This document shows positions 7,147-15,524 of a stretch of 61,157 nucleotides of DNA, piece by piece; positions within the stretch are counted from its first letter, which is position 1, and each line of letters starts with the position of its first letter. The translations under genes were made by a program, and so were the position numbers. The stretch covers positions 58,109-119,265 of the forward strand of contig NZ_LIPD01000017.1 of NCBI RefSeq assembly GCF_001905545.1, written 5' to 3'. The notes under the pieces are model-generated. The model made no database searches, was not told the origin of the DNA, and worked only from the letters and a program-made list of their open reading frames with translations. This stretch comes from Streptomyces sp. CB02056. Its GTDB lineage: Bacteria > Actinomycetota > Actinomycetes > Streptomycetales > Streptomycetaceae.

Positions 7147-7190
7147 GAACGGCCGGTTGATCTTCGGATCGACCGGCCGTTCTTTGTTGT
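7147..7190 (+). terminator. Rho-independent terminator after tRNA-Leu
   Basis: A 16-bp stem (GAACGGCCGGTTGATC / GATCGACCGGCCGTTC) with a TTCG tetraloop is followed by TTTGTTGT. It lies six bases after the tRNA end. The stem shares its core with hairpins at 12.5-15.5 kb. Confidence 0.92.
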
Positions 7191-7205
7191 CCGGGCGCGC
7201 GGGGT

Positions 7206-10200
7206 TCAGTGCTTGTCGTAATGGCGGCAGAGCAGGACGCCGCCGAGGACGGTGAAGAAGGTGTCGAGGCCGGCCTTGACCGTCGCGATCACGAAGCCGG
7301 AGTCCGGTTCCTTGAGCATGATCCGGTTGTTCAGCAGGGCCGTCGCGGGGGAGATCGCGAGCAGGACCTGTGCCGCGCCCTCGTCGGCGTCCTCCGTCGT
7401 GCCGTCGACGATCCGGGCCACGGCCCCGCGCAGGTTCCAGAAGCAGCCCTTGAGCATCAGGAGGACGGGGATCGGGTCCCCGGCGTCCGCCAGTTTCGAG
7501 AGCCACCCCTTGAACGCGGTCCGGTAGACCACGGCCAGGACCGCGAACGCCAGGGCGAACAGGGTGGCGACGAGGGCGATGGCCCAGCCCGGCGCCGGGG
7601 TCGTTTTCAGCACCGTGGTCGCGATGTCGAAGACCACGAGGGTGAACAGCAGGTTGGCGACCTGGACGAGCGGGCCGAGGTAGGGCCAGTCGAGGCCCTG
7701 CGCGCTCTCGTAGGCGAGGAGGTCGCCCGCCGCGTAGAAGGCGAACTGCATGGTCTGCAGGATCGCCGCGACCAGCAGCCACGTCTTGTCCGTGGGGGTG
7801 AGCGTGTCCCTGGGGGCGGACCCGTGCCTCAGGGCCTTCAGCGGGGTGGACTTCTCGGGGAAGGGCTCGGCGCCCTTGCCCTTGATCAGCCGGTAGACCA
7901 GTGTCACCGGGAGCGCGCCGAGGAGGCAGACCGCGCCGTTGACGGTCAGTGGCGCGTCCGGATCGCCGGCCTGCTTGGCGATCCACTTCCAGAGCTTCCC
8001 GAGGATTCCGGCGTCGCGTTCGGCGGTCAGCGCCGTCTTCAGCTTGCCGACGGCCTTGGAGACCAGGTCGACCATCGCGTGGACCAGGACGTCCCCGAAG
8101 TCGAGGGCCGCCAGGGCCAGTTGCTCGAACGATTCGAGGAGCTTGGCGAGGGTGGAGGCCTTGAGGTCCTGGGGGTTGGCGGCGAGTTTCGTGAAGCCTT
8201 CCAGTAGGTCACTTACGCCGTTGACGAACTCCCCGCCGGCCTGCTTCAACGTGGGGGCGCAGGCGTTCCAGGCGTCGTCGTCGACGATCTCCTTGTCGCC
8301 GGCCTGCGACGCGACCGACATCCCGGCCGCCTTGTCCTGGAACCAGTTGAGGTGGGCGTTGCCCCCGCCGAGGTCGGCGAGTTTCGCGTCCCCGATGACG
8401 GGCACGTCCTGCTTGCCCTTCCCGGACCAGGTGTCGAAGCTGCCGACCGTCGTGTCCCCGAGCTTGGCGCGGGCGCCGTCGAAGGTCCTCTGGACGCTGT
8501 CCCTCTCTTTCTTGATGAAGTCGTCGGCGAGCTTGCCGACCTCGGCCACGGCGGCCTCGGCCTTGTCGAGCATGCTGAGGACGGAGCCCTCGAAGACCTT
8601 CTTGGTGCGCCAGATCGCGGGGAAGTCGAACCACGCGGCCAACCAGTCGACGACGTTGAGGAGTTTCGAGCCGATCACGTTGAAGACGCTGCCGATGAAG
8701 CCCCAGACCGCCTCGATCGCCTTCTTCACCGAGGTCCAGAACGTCTTGAGCTCCTTCCCGATCCGGGCGATCACGGCGAGGATGCCGTTCTTCGTGTCGA
8801 AGGTGATGCTCACGGGTGTGACGATCCCGCTGTGCAGGCCCGCGTGGAGGTCCCCGAAGGCGATCGGGGAGTCCTCCCAGGAGTCGTCGGGAGCCTCCGG
8901 CGCATTGAGCTCCTCGTACACGAGCTCCGGGGCGCCGGTGCCTTGCCGCACCGACAGCCGGAAGCTGGGCGCGTCCTGCGACATCGGACTGGCCTTGTAG
9001 CCGGCCATGGCCGTGATCGCCTTGGCTGCCGGCACGGCGACCAGCTTGGACTTCGCAGCCCAGGGCGCCAGGGAGTCGTGGGTCGGGTGCCCTGCCTGGC
9101 CGGGGACCTTCGCGCCGGCCAGGGCACCGCTGCCGAAGTCGGGCAGGGGGCCGGCGGGGTTGGTGAGGTTGAGCTTCTTGTTCTTGGTGCCGCGCAGGTA
9201 GTCCTCGGTGTCCCGCGAGGGCCGCAGGGCGATGTCGTCGATTCCCGGGACCTTGAGGATGAGGTCGGGAGCGGACAAGCCGGTCGGGGTGAAGGTCAGG
9301 GTGATCCTGCCGAACAGGTCGGTTTTCAGGGGGGTCGGCTGGTCGGTGATATCGGTGACCTGGCCGTCGAAGGCGACCTCGCCCGAGGTGTTGCCGGGGG
9401 CGCGGGCGAGGGTCACATGCTGCCCCGGCATGGGCGCACCGAACTGGTCGAGGAGGGTGGCCTCCAGCCGGTAGCGCTTGACCTCCTTGACGCCCGCCGC
9501 GGGGTCGTGGACGTGTACCCGCCGCCACAGGCCGGTGGCGCTGTCCTGGACGTCGAGCCGGAGCTCGTTCTTCGTCTCGTCGCCGGGCTCGGTGCCCGCC
9601 TCGACGAGGAAGACGGTCGAGGTCTCCAGCGGCGAGGGCGGCGTGGCGACGGCGACCACGTCCTTCTGGAGCGGGATTCCCGGCAGTGCCGCGCCCTGGG
9701 CGGGCAGGCGGTGGATCCAGCAGACGTGGTCGGTGTCGACGACGTAGACGGCACGGCCACCGTCAGCCGTGGGATGGGAGTCCACCCGGACGGTGCCCTT
9801 GTCGTGGAGCTTCTGGCCAGGCTTCAGCGTGTCGCCCTCGTAGAGCACCGTCCACAGGCCGTCGGCCGAGTCGCTCACCAGGAAGGTCGCCCCCTCGCCC
9901 GTCGCGAAGCCGGTGACGACCTGCTTGGCCTGGAAGGGGAGCGGATCCGTCTGGACGCTGAACGTCGTACTGAGAGTTGCCCGCGAGGCGATCACCGTGC
10001 CCGAGTCCACGCTCGCCAGCACGACCTCGGAGCCCGAAAGCGCAGCGGCCACGGGGACGCCGTTCGGGCCGGGCGTGCTTGTGGGGAGGTAGGCGTCCCC
10101 CTGATCCTTGGATCTGATCCAGAGTCCCGATGCCCCCTTCGGTACGGCGTACGTCACAGGATCCCCCTGTGTCGTGTACGTCGTGTCGACAGTTTCGTAG

Positions 10201-10715
10201 TTCCGCTGAGGCAGACCGGTGGTGTCGAGCGGAACGGGTTCCGCCCACTGGGTGCCGTCCTGGGACAGCTCCACGGTGAAGACCTGGCTGACGAGGTCTT
10301 GAGGGTCGGTGGACCCGAAGAGGAATTCCGCGACCACCCTCCGAGAGCCGTTTCCGGGCGTCACGGTCACCGTGAGGTCCCTGAACACCCAGCCGGGCTG
10401 CTTGGCCTGCTCCTGGAGCCAGCTCTCGAACGGGCTGGTGACGCGCCAGCCCGTCGGGGTGCCCAGGGCGCGGGCCACGTGCCGGATGTCGGGCACCCGG
10501 CCCTCCCGGGGACAGAACACCAGGGCCTGGTGCCCGTCCGAGTCCGAACCCGCCTTCTCTCCGGGGTTGTGGAACGCGAGGACCGGCTTGCGGCGGGCGG
10601 TGTCCACAATCACCGGCCCGCCCAGGACCACGTCCTGGCTGAGGACTTGGGTGACCTCCACCCGGTCTGCTGTGCGGCTGCGCAGCCGCCGGTCGGTCTC
10701 GCTCGGCGCCATCAT
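7206..10715 (-). CDS. Very large orphan protein with C-terminal membrane domain
   Basis: About 1,169 residues if started at MMAPSETDRR, where GGAG lies upstream; an ATG four codons earlier also fits. The N-terminal 450 residues are beta-rich and look propeller-like, with repeated phrases such as GLWTVLYEGDTLKPGQKL and GLWRRVHVHDP. About residues 455-540 resemble an Ig-like (invasin/Big) domain (APMPGQHVTLARAPGNTSGE). A long helical middle contains tryptophan-rich helices (TFWTSVKKAIEAVWGFIGSV). The last 280 residues hold four or five hydrophobic helices, including LLVAAILQTMQFAFYAAGDL and GWAIALVATLFALAFAVLAV. No signal peptide is seen. I do not recognise the family. It is monocistronic, ending beside the tRNA terminator. 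Confidence 0.85.
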   Translation of the reverse strand: MMAPSETDRRLRSRTADRVEVTQVLSQDVVLGGPVIVDTARRKPVLAFHNPGEKAGSDSDGHQALVFCPREGRVPDIRHVARALGTPTGWRVTSPFESWLQEQAKQPGWVFRDLTVTVTPGNGSRRVVAEFLFGSTDPQDLVSQVFTVELSQDGTQWAEPVPLDTTGLPQRNYETVDTTYTTQGDPVTYAVPKGASGLWIRSKDQGDAYLPTSTPGPNGVPVAAALSGSEVVLASVDSGTVIASRATLSTTFSVQTDPLPFQAKQVVTGFATGEGATFLVSDSADGLWTVLYEGDTLKPGQKLHDKGTVRVDSHPTADGGRAVYVVDTDHVCWIHRLPAQGAALPGIPLQKDVVAVATPPSPLETSTVFLVEAGTEPGDETKNELRLDVQDSATGLWRRVHVHDPAAGVKEVKRYRLEATLLDQFGAPMPGQHVTLARAPGNTSGEVAFDGQVTDITDQPTPLKTDLFGRITLTFTPTGLSAPDLILKVPGIDDIALRPSRDTEDYLRGTKNKKLNLTNPAGPLPDFGSGALAGAKVPGQAGHPTHDSLAPWAAKSKLVAVPAAKAITAMAGYKASPMSQDAPSFRLSVRQGTGAPELVYEELNAPEAPDDSWEDSPIAFGDLHAGLHSGIVTPVSITFDTKNGILAVIARIGKELKTFWTSVKKAIEAVWGFIGSVFNVIGSKLLNVVDWLAAWFDFPAIWRTKKVFEGSVLSMLDKAEAAVAEVGKLADDFIKKERDSVQRTFDGARAKLGDTTVGSFDTWSGKGKQDVPVIGDAKLADLGGGNAHLNWFQDKAAGMSVASQAGDKEIVDDDAWNACAPTLKQAGGEFVNGVSDLLEGFTKLAANPQDLKASTLAKLLESFEQLALAALDFGDVLVHAMVDLVSKAVGKLKTALTAERDAGILGKLWKWIAKQAGDPDAPLTVNGAVCLLGALPVTLVYRLIKGKGAEPFPEKSTPLKALRHGSAPRDTLTPTDKTWLLVAAILQTMQFAFYAAGDLLAYESAQGLDWPYLGPLVQVANLLFTLVVFDIATTVLKTTPAPGWAIALVATLFALAFAVLAVVYRTAFKGWLSKLADAGDPIPVLLMLKGCFWNLRGAVARIVDGTTEDADEGAAQVLLAISPATALLNNRIMLKEPDSGFVIATVKAGLDTFFTVLGGVLLCRHYDKH

Positions 10716-11024
10716 GAGCGGCTCCATTTCGGTTGGGAGGCGAACCAGCTTGGTTCGCGCACTGTGTACCCGGGCCGTGAGCGCGCCCGTGCGGCGAACG
10801 GTGACGTTCCCACCAACAGCCCTTTCCGGAGGGAAGACGGGCAGAGACCGTCCCCGCAGGGCAGACCGCCGGGCCGGGGGCAAGGGTTTCGACCAGGGGC
10901 GAATTCCTGGCTCCGGCGCGCCGATCGGAGCATCGTCGTCACCAGCGAAGCCACGCCGGCCCCGCAGCGGACGACGATCCGCGAGGGGCCGGCGCCAGCC
11001 GGAACTCAAGGAGAGGCACTGATC
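10716..11024. other. Divergent intergenic region, 309 bp
   Basis: Lies between the leftward giant gene and the rightward peptidoglycan-binding gene and must contain both promoters. I see no gene and no clear consensus promoter in it. Confidence 0.6.
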
Positions 11025-11414
11025 ATGCGCATCAACACCTGGACCCGCCGCGCCGCCGCCCTGGCCGTGGGCGCGACCGCCGTCGTCGCCCTGACCGCCG
11101 GTTCCGCCAGCGCCGCGAGCACCCTCGCGAAGGGCAGCTCCGGCTCGGCCGTCGGCTGCCTCCAGCAGGGCCTCGACTACGTGGACAGCGCCGGTCTCCA
11201 GGTCGACAACGACTTCGGCGGCCTCACCTACAACGCCGTCGTGCACTACCAGAGCGGCCACAGCCTGAGCCCGGACGGCGTCGTCGGCCCGGCCACCGGC
11301 GGCTCCATCAAGAACGCGGTCAGCCGGGCCTACAACGCCTCGAACCACGGCGGCGACCACTCCCCGGGGCTCGGCGCCTGGCTGGTCAACTGCAGCGGCC
11401 AGCTCCCGGGCTGA
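11025..11414 (+). CDS. Secreted peptidoglycan-binding (PG_binding_1-like) protein
   Basis: A 129-residue protein with a Sec signal peptide (MRINTWTRRAAALAVGATAV onward, cleavage after GSASA at about residue 31-33). A single peptidoglycan-binding repeat follows, with KGSSGSAVGCLQQGLDYV, DNDFGGLTYNAVVHYQ and SLSPDGVVGPAT. It has two cysteines. Such proteins attach non-covalently to the cell wall, and no catalytic domain is present. AAGGAGAGG precedes the ATG. It is followed by a strong hairpin and stands alone. Confidence 0.93.
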   Translation: MRINTWTRRAAALAVGATAVVALTAGSASAASTLAKGSSGSAVGCLQQGLDYVDSAGLQVDNDFGGLTYNAVVHYQSGHSLSPDGVVGPATGGSIKNAVSRAYNASNHGGDHSPGLGAWLVNCSGQLPG

Positions 11415-11463
11415 CGCGGGCCGCGACGGGCCGGGTGCACCCGGCCCGGTGAGTGACTGACGA

Positions 11464-11492
11464 GGGGCTCGGCGGCCTGGCCGCCGAGCCCC
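11464..11492 (+). terminator. Hairpin after peptidoglycan-binding gene
   Basis: The arms GGGGCTCGGCGGC and GCCGCCGAGCCCC have a three-base loop and lie 49 bases past the stop codon. Confidence 0.8.
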
Positions 11493-11670
11493 TTCGCGTG
11501 CCCTTCCCCATGGGGTCGGATGACGGATTCGCCACCACGCCGCCCGGTGTGTGTACTTACGACTTTCCCCGGCGCCGTTTACCCCTCCCCTCCGGGGTGG
11601 GATCCCCCTCCCGAACGGCGATACCGCCGATCACCGGTGCATCGGAAGGGAGTTGGCGTTGGAGTGGTCC

Positions 11671-12027
11671 GTGCCGAGACGGGCGGCCGTCTCGCTGACC
11701 GCCGCCGCCATCGCGGGCGCGGCCGTGATCCCGGCGGCGGGCGCGCCGTCCGTGCCCCGGCAACTCGCCCGGCCCCGGGGCCGTACGGTGTGCGCGTTCA
11801 CCGAACTCGACTTCCACGGCCTGCTGGTGCACATCCGGCAGCCGCGGCTGCTGATCGAGCCGCCCGTCGAGAGCGTGGTCAACACCAGCCACGTCGCCTG
11901 GTGCTTCTACGAGTCGCCCGCGTACGGCGGCCTCGCCGTCACCCTCGAACCGGGCCGGGGGGCCGCCAGCTTCCCGTACCCGGTGCAGTCCGCGCGGCCG
12001 GTGGGGGAGGACGACCCCACCGGCTGA
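11671..12027 (+). CDS. Small secreted protein, crystallin/inhibitor-I36-like
   Basis: About 118 residues from a GTG start preceded by GGAG; TTG at 11659 after GGAAGGGAG is an alternative. A Sec signal (RRAAVSLTAAAIAGAAVIPA) is followed by a single small domain with TVCAFTELDFHG and VAWCFYESPAYGGLAV. These carry the cysteine, aromatic and glycine pattern seen in actinobacterial inhibitor family I36 and beta/gamma-crystallin-like proteins. An extracellular role, perhaps inhibition of a protease, is inferred weakly. It converges on the next gene with 17 bp between. Confidence 0.7.
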   Translation: MPRRAAVSLTAAAIAGAAVIPAAGAPSVPRQLARPRGRTVCAFTELDFHGLLVHIRQPRLLIEPPVESVVNTSHVAWCFYESPAYGGLAVTLEPGRGAASFPYPVQSARPVGEDDPTG

Positions 12028-12044
12028 CGCAGGCCCCCGTGGGG

Positions 12045-12452
12045 TCAGGTGCAGAGCTTGTCCTCCGGGCCGGCCTCGCTGACGATCACGTTCCTGTTCA
12101 GGTCCACGTCGTAGGTCCAGTACGCGGTCCACAGGCCGGTGCCGCTCTGGAGCTCGGAGTCGAAGGAGTGCCGGACGGCCGTGCCGTCCTCGGAGGTGAC
12201 GTAGCGGAAGGCGACGCGGTTCGCGGTGGAGCCCGGGTCGGGCCTGCCGCGGGTGAGGGTGACGAAGTCGGTCCAGTCGTAGGTGGCGCCGTCCCAGCCG
12301 AAGTGGATCCGGCCGTTCTCGCACCTCAGCGGGCGCACCTCGGGGCCGCTGCGGACATGGGCCGTCCGGTCCGAGGGGGCCGCCGACGCCGCACTCGCGA
12401 AGGTTCCCGCAAGCGCGCACGCGGCGGCTGCCGCGACCCAGGGGTTCCTCAT
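12045..12452 (-). CDS. Small secreted protein, paralogue A
   Basis: A 135-residue protein with a Sec signal peptide (MRNPWVAAAAACALAGTFAS, cleavage near SAA-AP). The conserved mature part shares LRCENGRIHFGWDGA, RHSFDSELQSGTGLW and VIVSEAGP with the next gene. Two cysteines, one near each end of the mature domain, could form a disulphide. GGAAGGAAGG precedes the ATG. The function is unknown. It is transcribed with, or just after, its paralogue. Confidence 0.85.
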   Translation of the reverse strand: MRNPWVAAAAACALAGTFASAASAAPSDRTAHVRSGPEVRPLRCENGRIHFGWDGATYDWTDFVTLTRGRPDPGSTANRVAFRYVTSEDGTAVRHSFDSELQSGTGLWTAYWTYDVDLNRNVIVSEAGPEDKLCT

Positions 12453-12522
12453 TGCCTGGCCTTCCTTCCTGTGGTGGTCGAATGCCGTGGCCGGCCGGTC
12501 CTCCCGGCCCGCCACGGGTGAC

Positions 12523-12550
12523 GGCCGGTCGACCCGACGGTCGACCGGCC
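12523..12550. repeat. GGCCGGTCGACC hairpin, intergenic
   Basis: Perfect 12-bp arms around a CGAC loop, between the two secreted paralogues. The same arm core recurs at 14154, 14771 and 15468 and, less exactly, after tRNA-Leu. It probably ends transcription of the upstream paralogue. Confidence 0.8.
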
Positions 12551-12564
12551 GGTGCCGAGAGGGC

Positions 12565-13026
12565 TCAGCTGCAGAACTTGCTGCTCGGGCCTTCCTCGCT
12601 GACGATCACGTACGTCTCCGAGTCCGCGTCGCGGGTCCAGTACGCGGCCCACAGGCCGGTGCCGCTCTGGTACTCGGAGTCGAACGAGTGCCGGACGGTG
12701 CCGGCGGAGGAGACGAAGGCGTAGGCGAGGCGGTTCCTGCTCGTGTCGGCCGGGTCGGGCTTCGTGGTGTAGAGGCCGACGAAGTCGGACGAGGTGCGGG
12801 GGGCGCCGTCCCAGCCGTAGAAGATGTGGCCGTTCTCGCAGGTCAGCGGGCGCAGTTCGGGGTCGCCGGGGACGACGCCCCGGCCGCCGGAGGGGGCGGG
12901 CGGGACGTGCGTCGCGACGGGCCTCGGGCCGGTGTCCGCGGGCTGGGCGACCGCTGCCGACGCCGTGCCCGCGAAAGCGCCCGCAAGTGCGCAGACGGCG
13001 GCTGTTGCGACCCGGAGGTTCTTCAT
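12565..13026 (-). CDS. Small secreted protein, paralogue B
   Basis: A 153-residue protein with a Sec signal (MKNLRVATAAVCALAGAFAG, cleavage near TASA-AV), a Pro-rich spacer and the same mature domain as the adjacent gene. Shared parts are LTCENGHIFYGWDGA, RHSFDSEYQSGTGLW and VIVSEEGP. Conserved spacing of two cysteines supports a shared disulphide fold. The pair arose by tandem duplication followed by divergence. No enzymatic motif is visible and the role is unknown. Confidence 0.85.
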   Translation of the reverse strand: MKNLRVATAAVCALAGAFAGTASAAVAQPADTGPRPVATHVPPAPSGGRGVVPGDPELRPLTCENGHIFYGWDGAPRTSSDFVGLYTTKPDPADTSRNRLAYAFVSSAGTVRHSFDSEYQSGTGLWAAYWTRDADSETYVIVSEEGPSSKFCS

Positions 13027-13159
13027 GTCCTCGCTTCTCCCTTGTTCGCGGGACCGCCCACCGATCCCGGTCTGCCTGCGTACCAATCGGAGGCCCCGGG
13101 GCAGACCGTGTGACCGGGATTTGGTTCGAATGGCGGCCGTCCCGTACCGGCCGTTCCGG

Positions 13160-14125
13160 CTACCGGCCCTTCGCGAGGTGCGCGCGGCGGGCGTGGCGGA
13201 GGACCGCGAGGACAGCCGCGCCCGCGACGGCTCCGAGCGCGAGCAGCACGGCCACGGTCGCCGCGTCGGGGGAGGTGACCGGCTGGCCGCGCAGCGCCTG
13301 CCAGAGCAGGACGAGCACCAGGCCCAGGTAGACCACCCCGGCGATCCCCATCAGCGCGACCCGGTGGCGCTCGGACAGCCCGCGCGGCCGGGTGGCGAGG
13401 AGGAAGCCGATCAGCGGCAGCACCTGGAGCGCGTGGAGGCCGAGGAAGTGGGGGATCCGCAGGTCGCCCCCGAGGGTGCTCCAGTCGGTGACGGGCATTC
13501 CCGGGCCGCCGTCGGCGAGCCCGACGGTGTGCGCGCCGACGACGGGCAGGCCGTGGCCCCGCCTGGCGGCCGCGCGCTGCGGGGAGGTCGGCAGCGTCAT
13601 CAGGAACGCGACGGCCATGCCGAGGGCGCTCACGGCCATGCCCAGTCGCAGCCCCCACGCGAACACCGGCGGCCGCACCCGCTGACGCAGCAGCAGCACG
13701 ACGACCACCAGGGCCATCGCCCAGGTGGCGACGATGAAGGCGGCCATCGTCATCCACACCGCCGTCGCCGCCGGGGTGGCGAAGTTGAAGTGGCTGGTCG
13801 TGCCGGCCGCCGCCGCGGCGGCGATCAGGGCCATCTCGACGACCAGCGACACGGCCGTCACCCGGGAGACGACCCGGACGAGGCGGTCGTGGCCGCGGAC
13901 GAAGGTGAGCAGCCAGAGCAGGGTGAGGGTGTAGAGGCCGATCGAGAGCGCGAAGCGGGCCGGTTTCGCCCAGGCGGGCTGCCCGGTGATCGACCGGGGA
14001 TCGGCGAGCAGGCCGACCAGGGCGACGGCCAGCATCAGGGCCATCAGGGCGGCCGTTCCGGCCAGAGGCCTGTTCGCGGCCCATGCCCGCCGCGCCAGTT
14101 CCGAGGGCCTGGGGGCCCGCGCCAT
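13160..14125 (-). CDS. Polytopic membrane protein of unknown function
   Basis: A 321-residue protein with about eight hydrophobic helices, for example GTAALMALMLAVALVGLLAD, ALSIGLYTLTLLWLLTFV and VALMGIAGVVYLGLVLVLLW. Between helices are a conserved-looking AWAKPARFALS loop and RIPHFLGLHALQVLP, where a histidine pair sits near a membrane face. I recognise no transporter signature. The start MARAPRPSEL follows AGAGGA. The first few codons and upstream DNA belong to a 620-bp tandemly duplicated unit; a ghost of this start is visible at 14744. Confidence 0.85.
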   Translation of the reverse strand: MARAPRPSELARRAWAANRPLAGTAALMALMLAVALVGLLADPRSITGQPAWAKPARFALSIGLYTLTLLWLLTFVRGHDRLVRVVSRVTAVSLVVEMALIAAAAAAGTTSHFNFATPAATAVWMTMAAFIVATWAMALVVVVLLLRQRVRPPVFAWGLRLGMAVSALGMAVAFLMTLPTSPQRAAARRGHGLPVVGAHTVGLADGGPGMPVTDWSTLGGDLRIPHFLGLHALQVLPLIGFLLATRPRGLSERHRVALMGIAGVVYLGLVLVLLWQALRGQPVTSPDAATVAVLLALGAVAGAAVLAVLRHARRAHLAKGR

Positions 14126-14153
14126 GGGGTTCCTCTCCGGGTGGGGCCACGGG

Positions 14154-14187
14154 AACGGCCGGTCGACCTCGTGGTCGACCGGCCGTT
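14154..14187. repeat. GGCCGGTCGACC hairpin
   Basis: Fifteen-base arms with a four-base loop, 72 bp downstream of the first 89-codon secreted-protein gene and 29 bp upstream of the membrane-protein start. Probably a terminator or attenuator. Confidence 0.8.
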
Positions 14188-14258
14188 TCGTCATTCCGGG
14201 ATCCGGTTCAGCGGGGGCCCTGTCCCGGGGCCCCGTACGTCCGGTGGTGCGGGGTCCG

Positions 14259-14528
14259 TCAGCCGTTCACCAGGGTGGCGCCCGAGCCGGTGAACCCACC
14301 GGTGACGCCCTCGTCGTCGGACCAGATCCCGAAGTCGGCGTGCGAGACGCCCTCGGGGCTGACCGAGGACTCGGCGCCCGCGACACCGGCACCGTCCGGG
14401 CCGGCGGTGAAGAAGCCCTGGCCCCAGGCCGCGTCGACGCCCCCATGGGCCGAGGCGAGGCCGGCGGTGCCGATCACGAGCGGGACGGTGAGGGCGCTGA
14501 CGGCCAGGACACGCTTGAGAACACGCAT
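14259..14528 (-). CDS. Small secreted protein, tandem copy 1
   Basis: An 89-residue protein with a Sec signal (MRVLKRVLAVSALTVPLVIG, cleavage after GLASA). The short acidic Gly/Ser-rich mature part includes AWGQGFF, AESSVSPEGVSHADFGIWSD and GGFTGSGAT. There are no cysteines or catalytic motifs. GGAGG precedes the ATG. Its closest relative is the adjacent copy 620 bp away. The function is unknown; a surface or spore-coat role would be speculation. Confidence 0.88.
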   Translation of the reverse strand: MRVLKRVLAVSALTVPLVIGTAGLASAHGGVDAAWGQGFFTAGPDGAGVAGAESSVSPEGVSHADFGIWSDDEGVTGGFTGSGATLVNG

Positions 14529-14770
14529 GGTGGTTTCCTCCGTGGGGTTCGAGGTCATGAGCGGCGGCGCCGATCGGCCCGCCGGAACCAGCGAGACACG
14601 CACCGCCAGCCCCCGCAAGCGAGGCCGCCATCCGAACAGGCCTAACGGTTCGTCAGACGCGCCGCGCCGACCTGCGGAAATGGCCGATCGGGCGATCATC
14701 CGCCGAGGTCGTTCGGGCGGAGCAGCCCTGCGGGCCCGCGGCATGGGGTTCCTCTCCGGGCAGGCTCATG

Positions 14771-14809
14771 GGAACGGCCGGTCGACCTTCGTGGTCGACC
14801 GGCCGTTCC
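14771..14809. repeat. GGCCGGTCGACC hairpin, longest copy
   Basis: Seventeen-base perfect arms around a five-base loop. It is located 70 bp downstream of the second tandem secreted-protein gene and corresponds to the element at 14154 in the first unit. Confidence 0.82.
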
Positions 14810-14878
14810 CTCATTCCGGGATCCGGTTCAGCGGTGTCCCCGCTCCGGGGGTCCGTACGTCCGGTGGTGCGGGGTTCG

Positions 14879-15148
14879 TCAGCCTTGGTTCCAGGTGGCA
14901 CCCGAGCCGGTGAACGCGCCGGAGACGCCGGTGTCGTCGGACCAGACCCAGAAGTCGGCGTGCGAGACGCCATCGGGGCTGACCGAGGACTCGGCGCCCG
15001 CGACACCGGCGCCGTTCTGGTTGGCGATGAACTGGCCCTGGCCCCAGGATGCGTCCAGGCCCTCCTGGGCCGAGGCGAGGCCGGCGGCGCCGATCACGAG
15101 CGGGACGGTGAGGGCGCTGACGGCCAGGACACGCTTGAGAGTACGCAT
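14879..15148 (-). CDS. Small secreted protein, tandem copy 2
   Basis: An 89-residue protein, mostly identical to copy 1. The signal peptide is MRTLKRVLAVSALTVPLVIG, and the mature part includes SWGQGQF, AESSVSPDGVSHADFWVWSD and GAFTGSGAT. The differences cluster in the mature N-terminus (EGLDAS against GGVDAA) and at the end. AAGGAAACC precedes the ATG. The leader sequence over about 100 bp is also conserved between the copies, which suggests common regulation. Confidence 0.88.
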   Translation of the reverse strand: MRTLKRVLAVSALTVPLVIGAAGLASAQEGLDASWGQGQFIANQNGAGVAGAESSVSPDGVSHADFWVWSDDTGVSGAFTGSGATWNQG

Positions 15149-15467
15149 GGTGGTTTCCTTCGTGGGATTCGAGGTCATGAGCGGCGGCGCCGATCGGCCC
15201 GCCGGAACCAGCGGGACACGCGCCGCCTCCCCTCGCAAGCGGGGTCGCCATCCGAACGACGCTCACGGTGCGTCAGGCGCGCCGCGCCGACCTGCGGAAA
15301 CGGCCGCTCGGGCGGTCGATCGCCGAGGTCGTCCGGGCGGAGCAGGCGGTGCGTCAGGAGATGCGGCGGCGGCGTCCGACGGCCGGTTCGTCGTCCACAT
15401 CTGCCGTGCCGGTTCAGGGGCCGAGGGCCCGGGTCGTGGGGGTTCCCCTCCGGGCCGGTGCATGGGA

Positions 15468-15499
15468 ACGGCCGGTCGACCTCGTGGTCGACCGGCCGT
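15468..15499. repeat. GGCCGGTCGACC hairpin, downstream of HAF gene
   Basis: Fourteen-base arms with a four-base loop, 25 bp past the stop of the leftward HAF-repeat gene. Its upstream 30 bp (a GGGTTCC-type block, then GGGAACGG) also match the other copies, so the repeated unit is longer than the hairpin. Confidence 0.8.
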
Positions 15500-15524
15500 C
15501 CGAGGGCCGACGGGCGGTTCCGCG

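Larger units (their letters stand above)
14113..15350. repeat. 620-bp tandem duplication containing an 89-codon secreted-protein gene
   Basis: Two head-to-tail units (about 14113-14731 and 14732-15350) align along their length with an offset of 620 bp. Each contains a fragment of the membrane-protein gene start, a GGCCGGTCGACC hairpin, a secreted-protein gene and an identical-looking leader region. Coding and non-coding parts are both well conserved, so the event looks fairly recent. The exact borders are approximate. Confidence 0.88.

Noticed and set aside
8352..11414. Plus-strand open frame of 1,020 codons across the giant orphan gene
   Set aside because: It is the antisense shadow of the leftward gene, rich in Gly/Arg/Val with no domain. 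Only its last 129 codons, the peptidoglycan-binding protein, are real.
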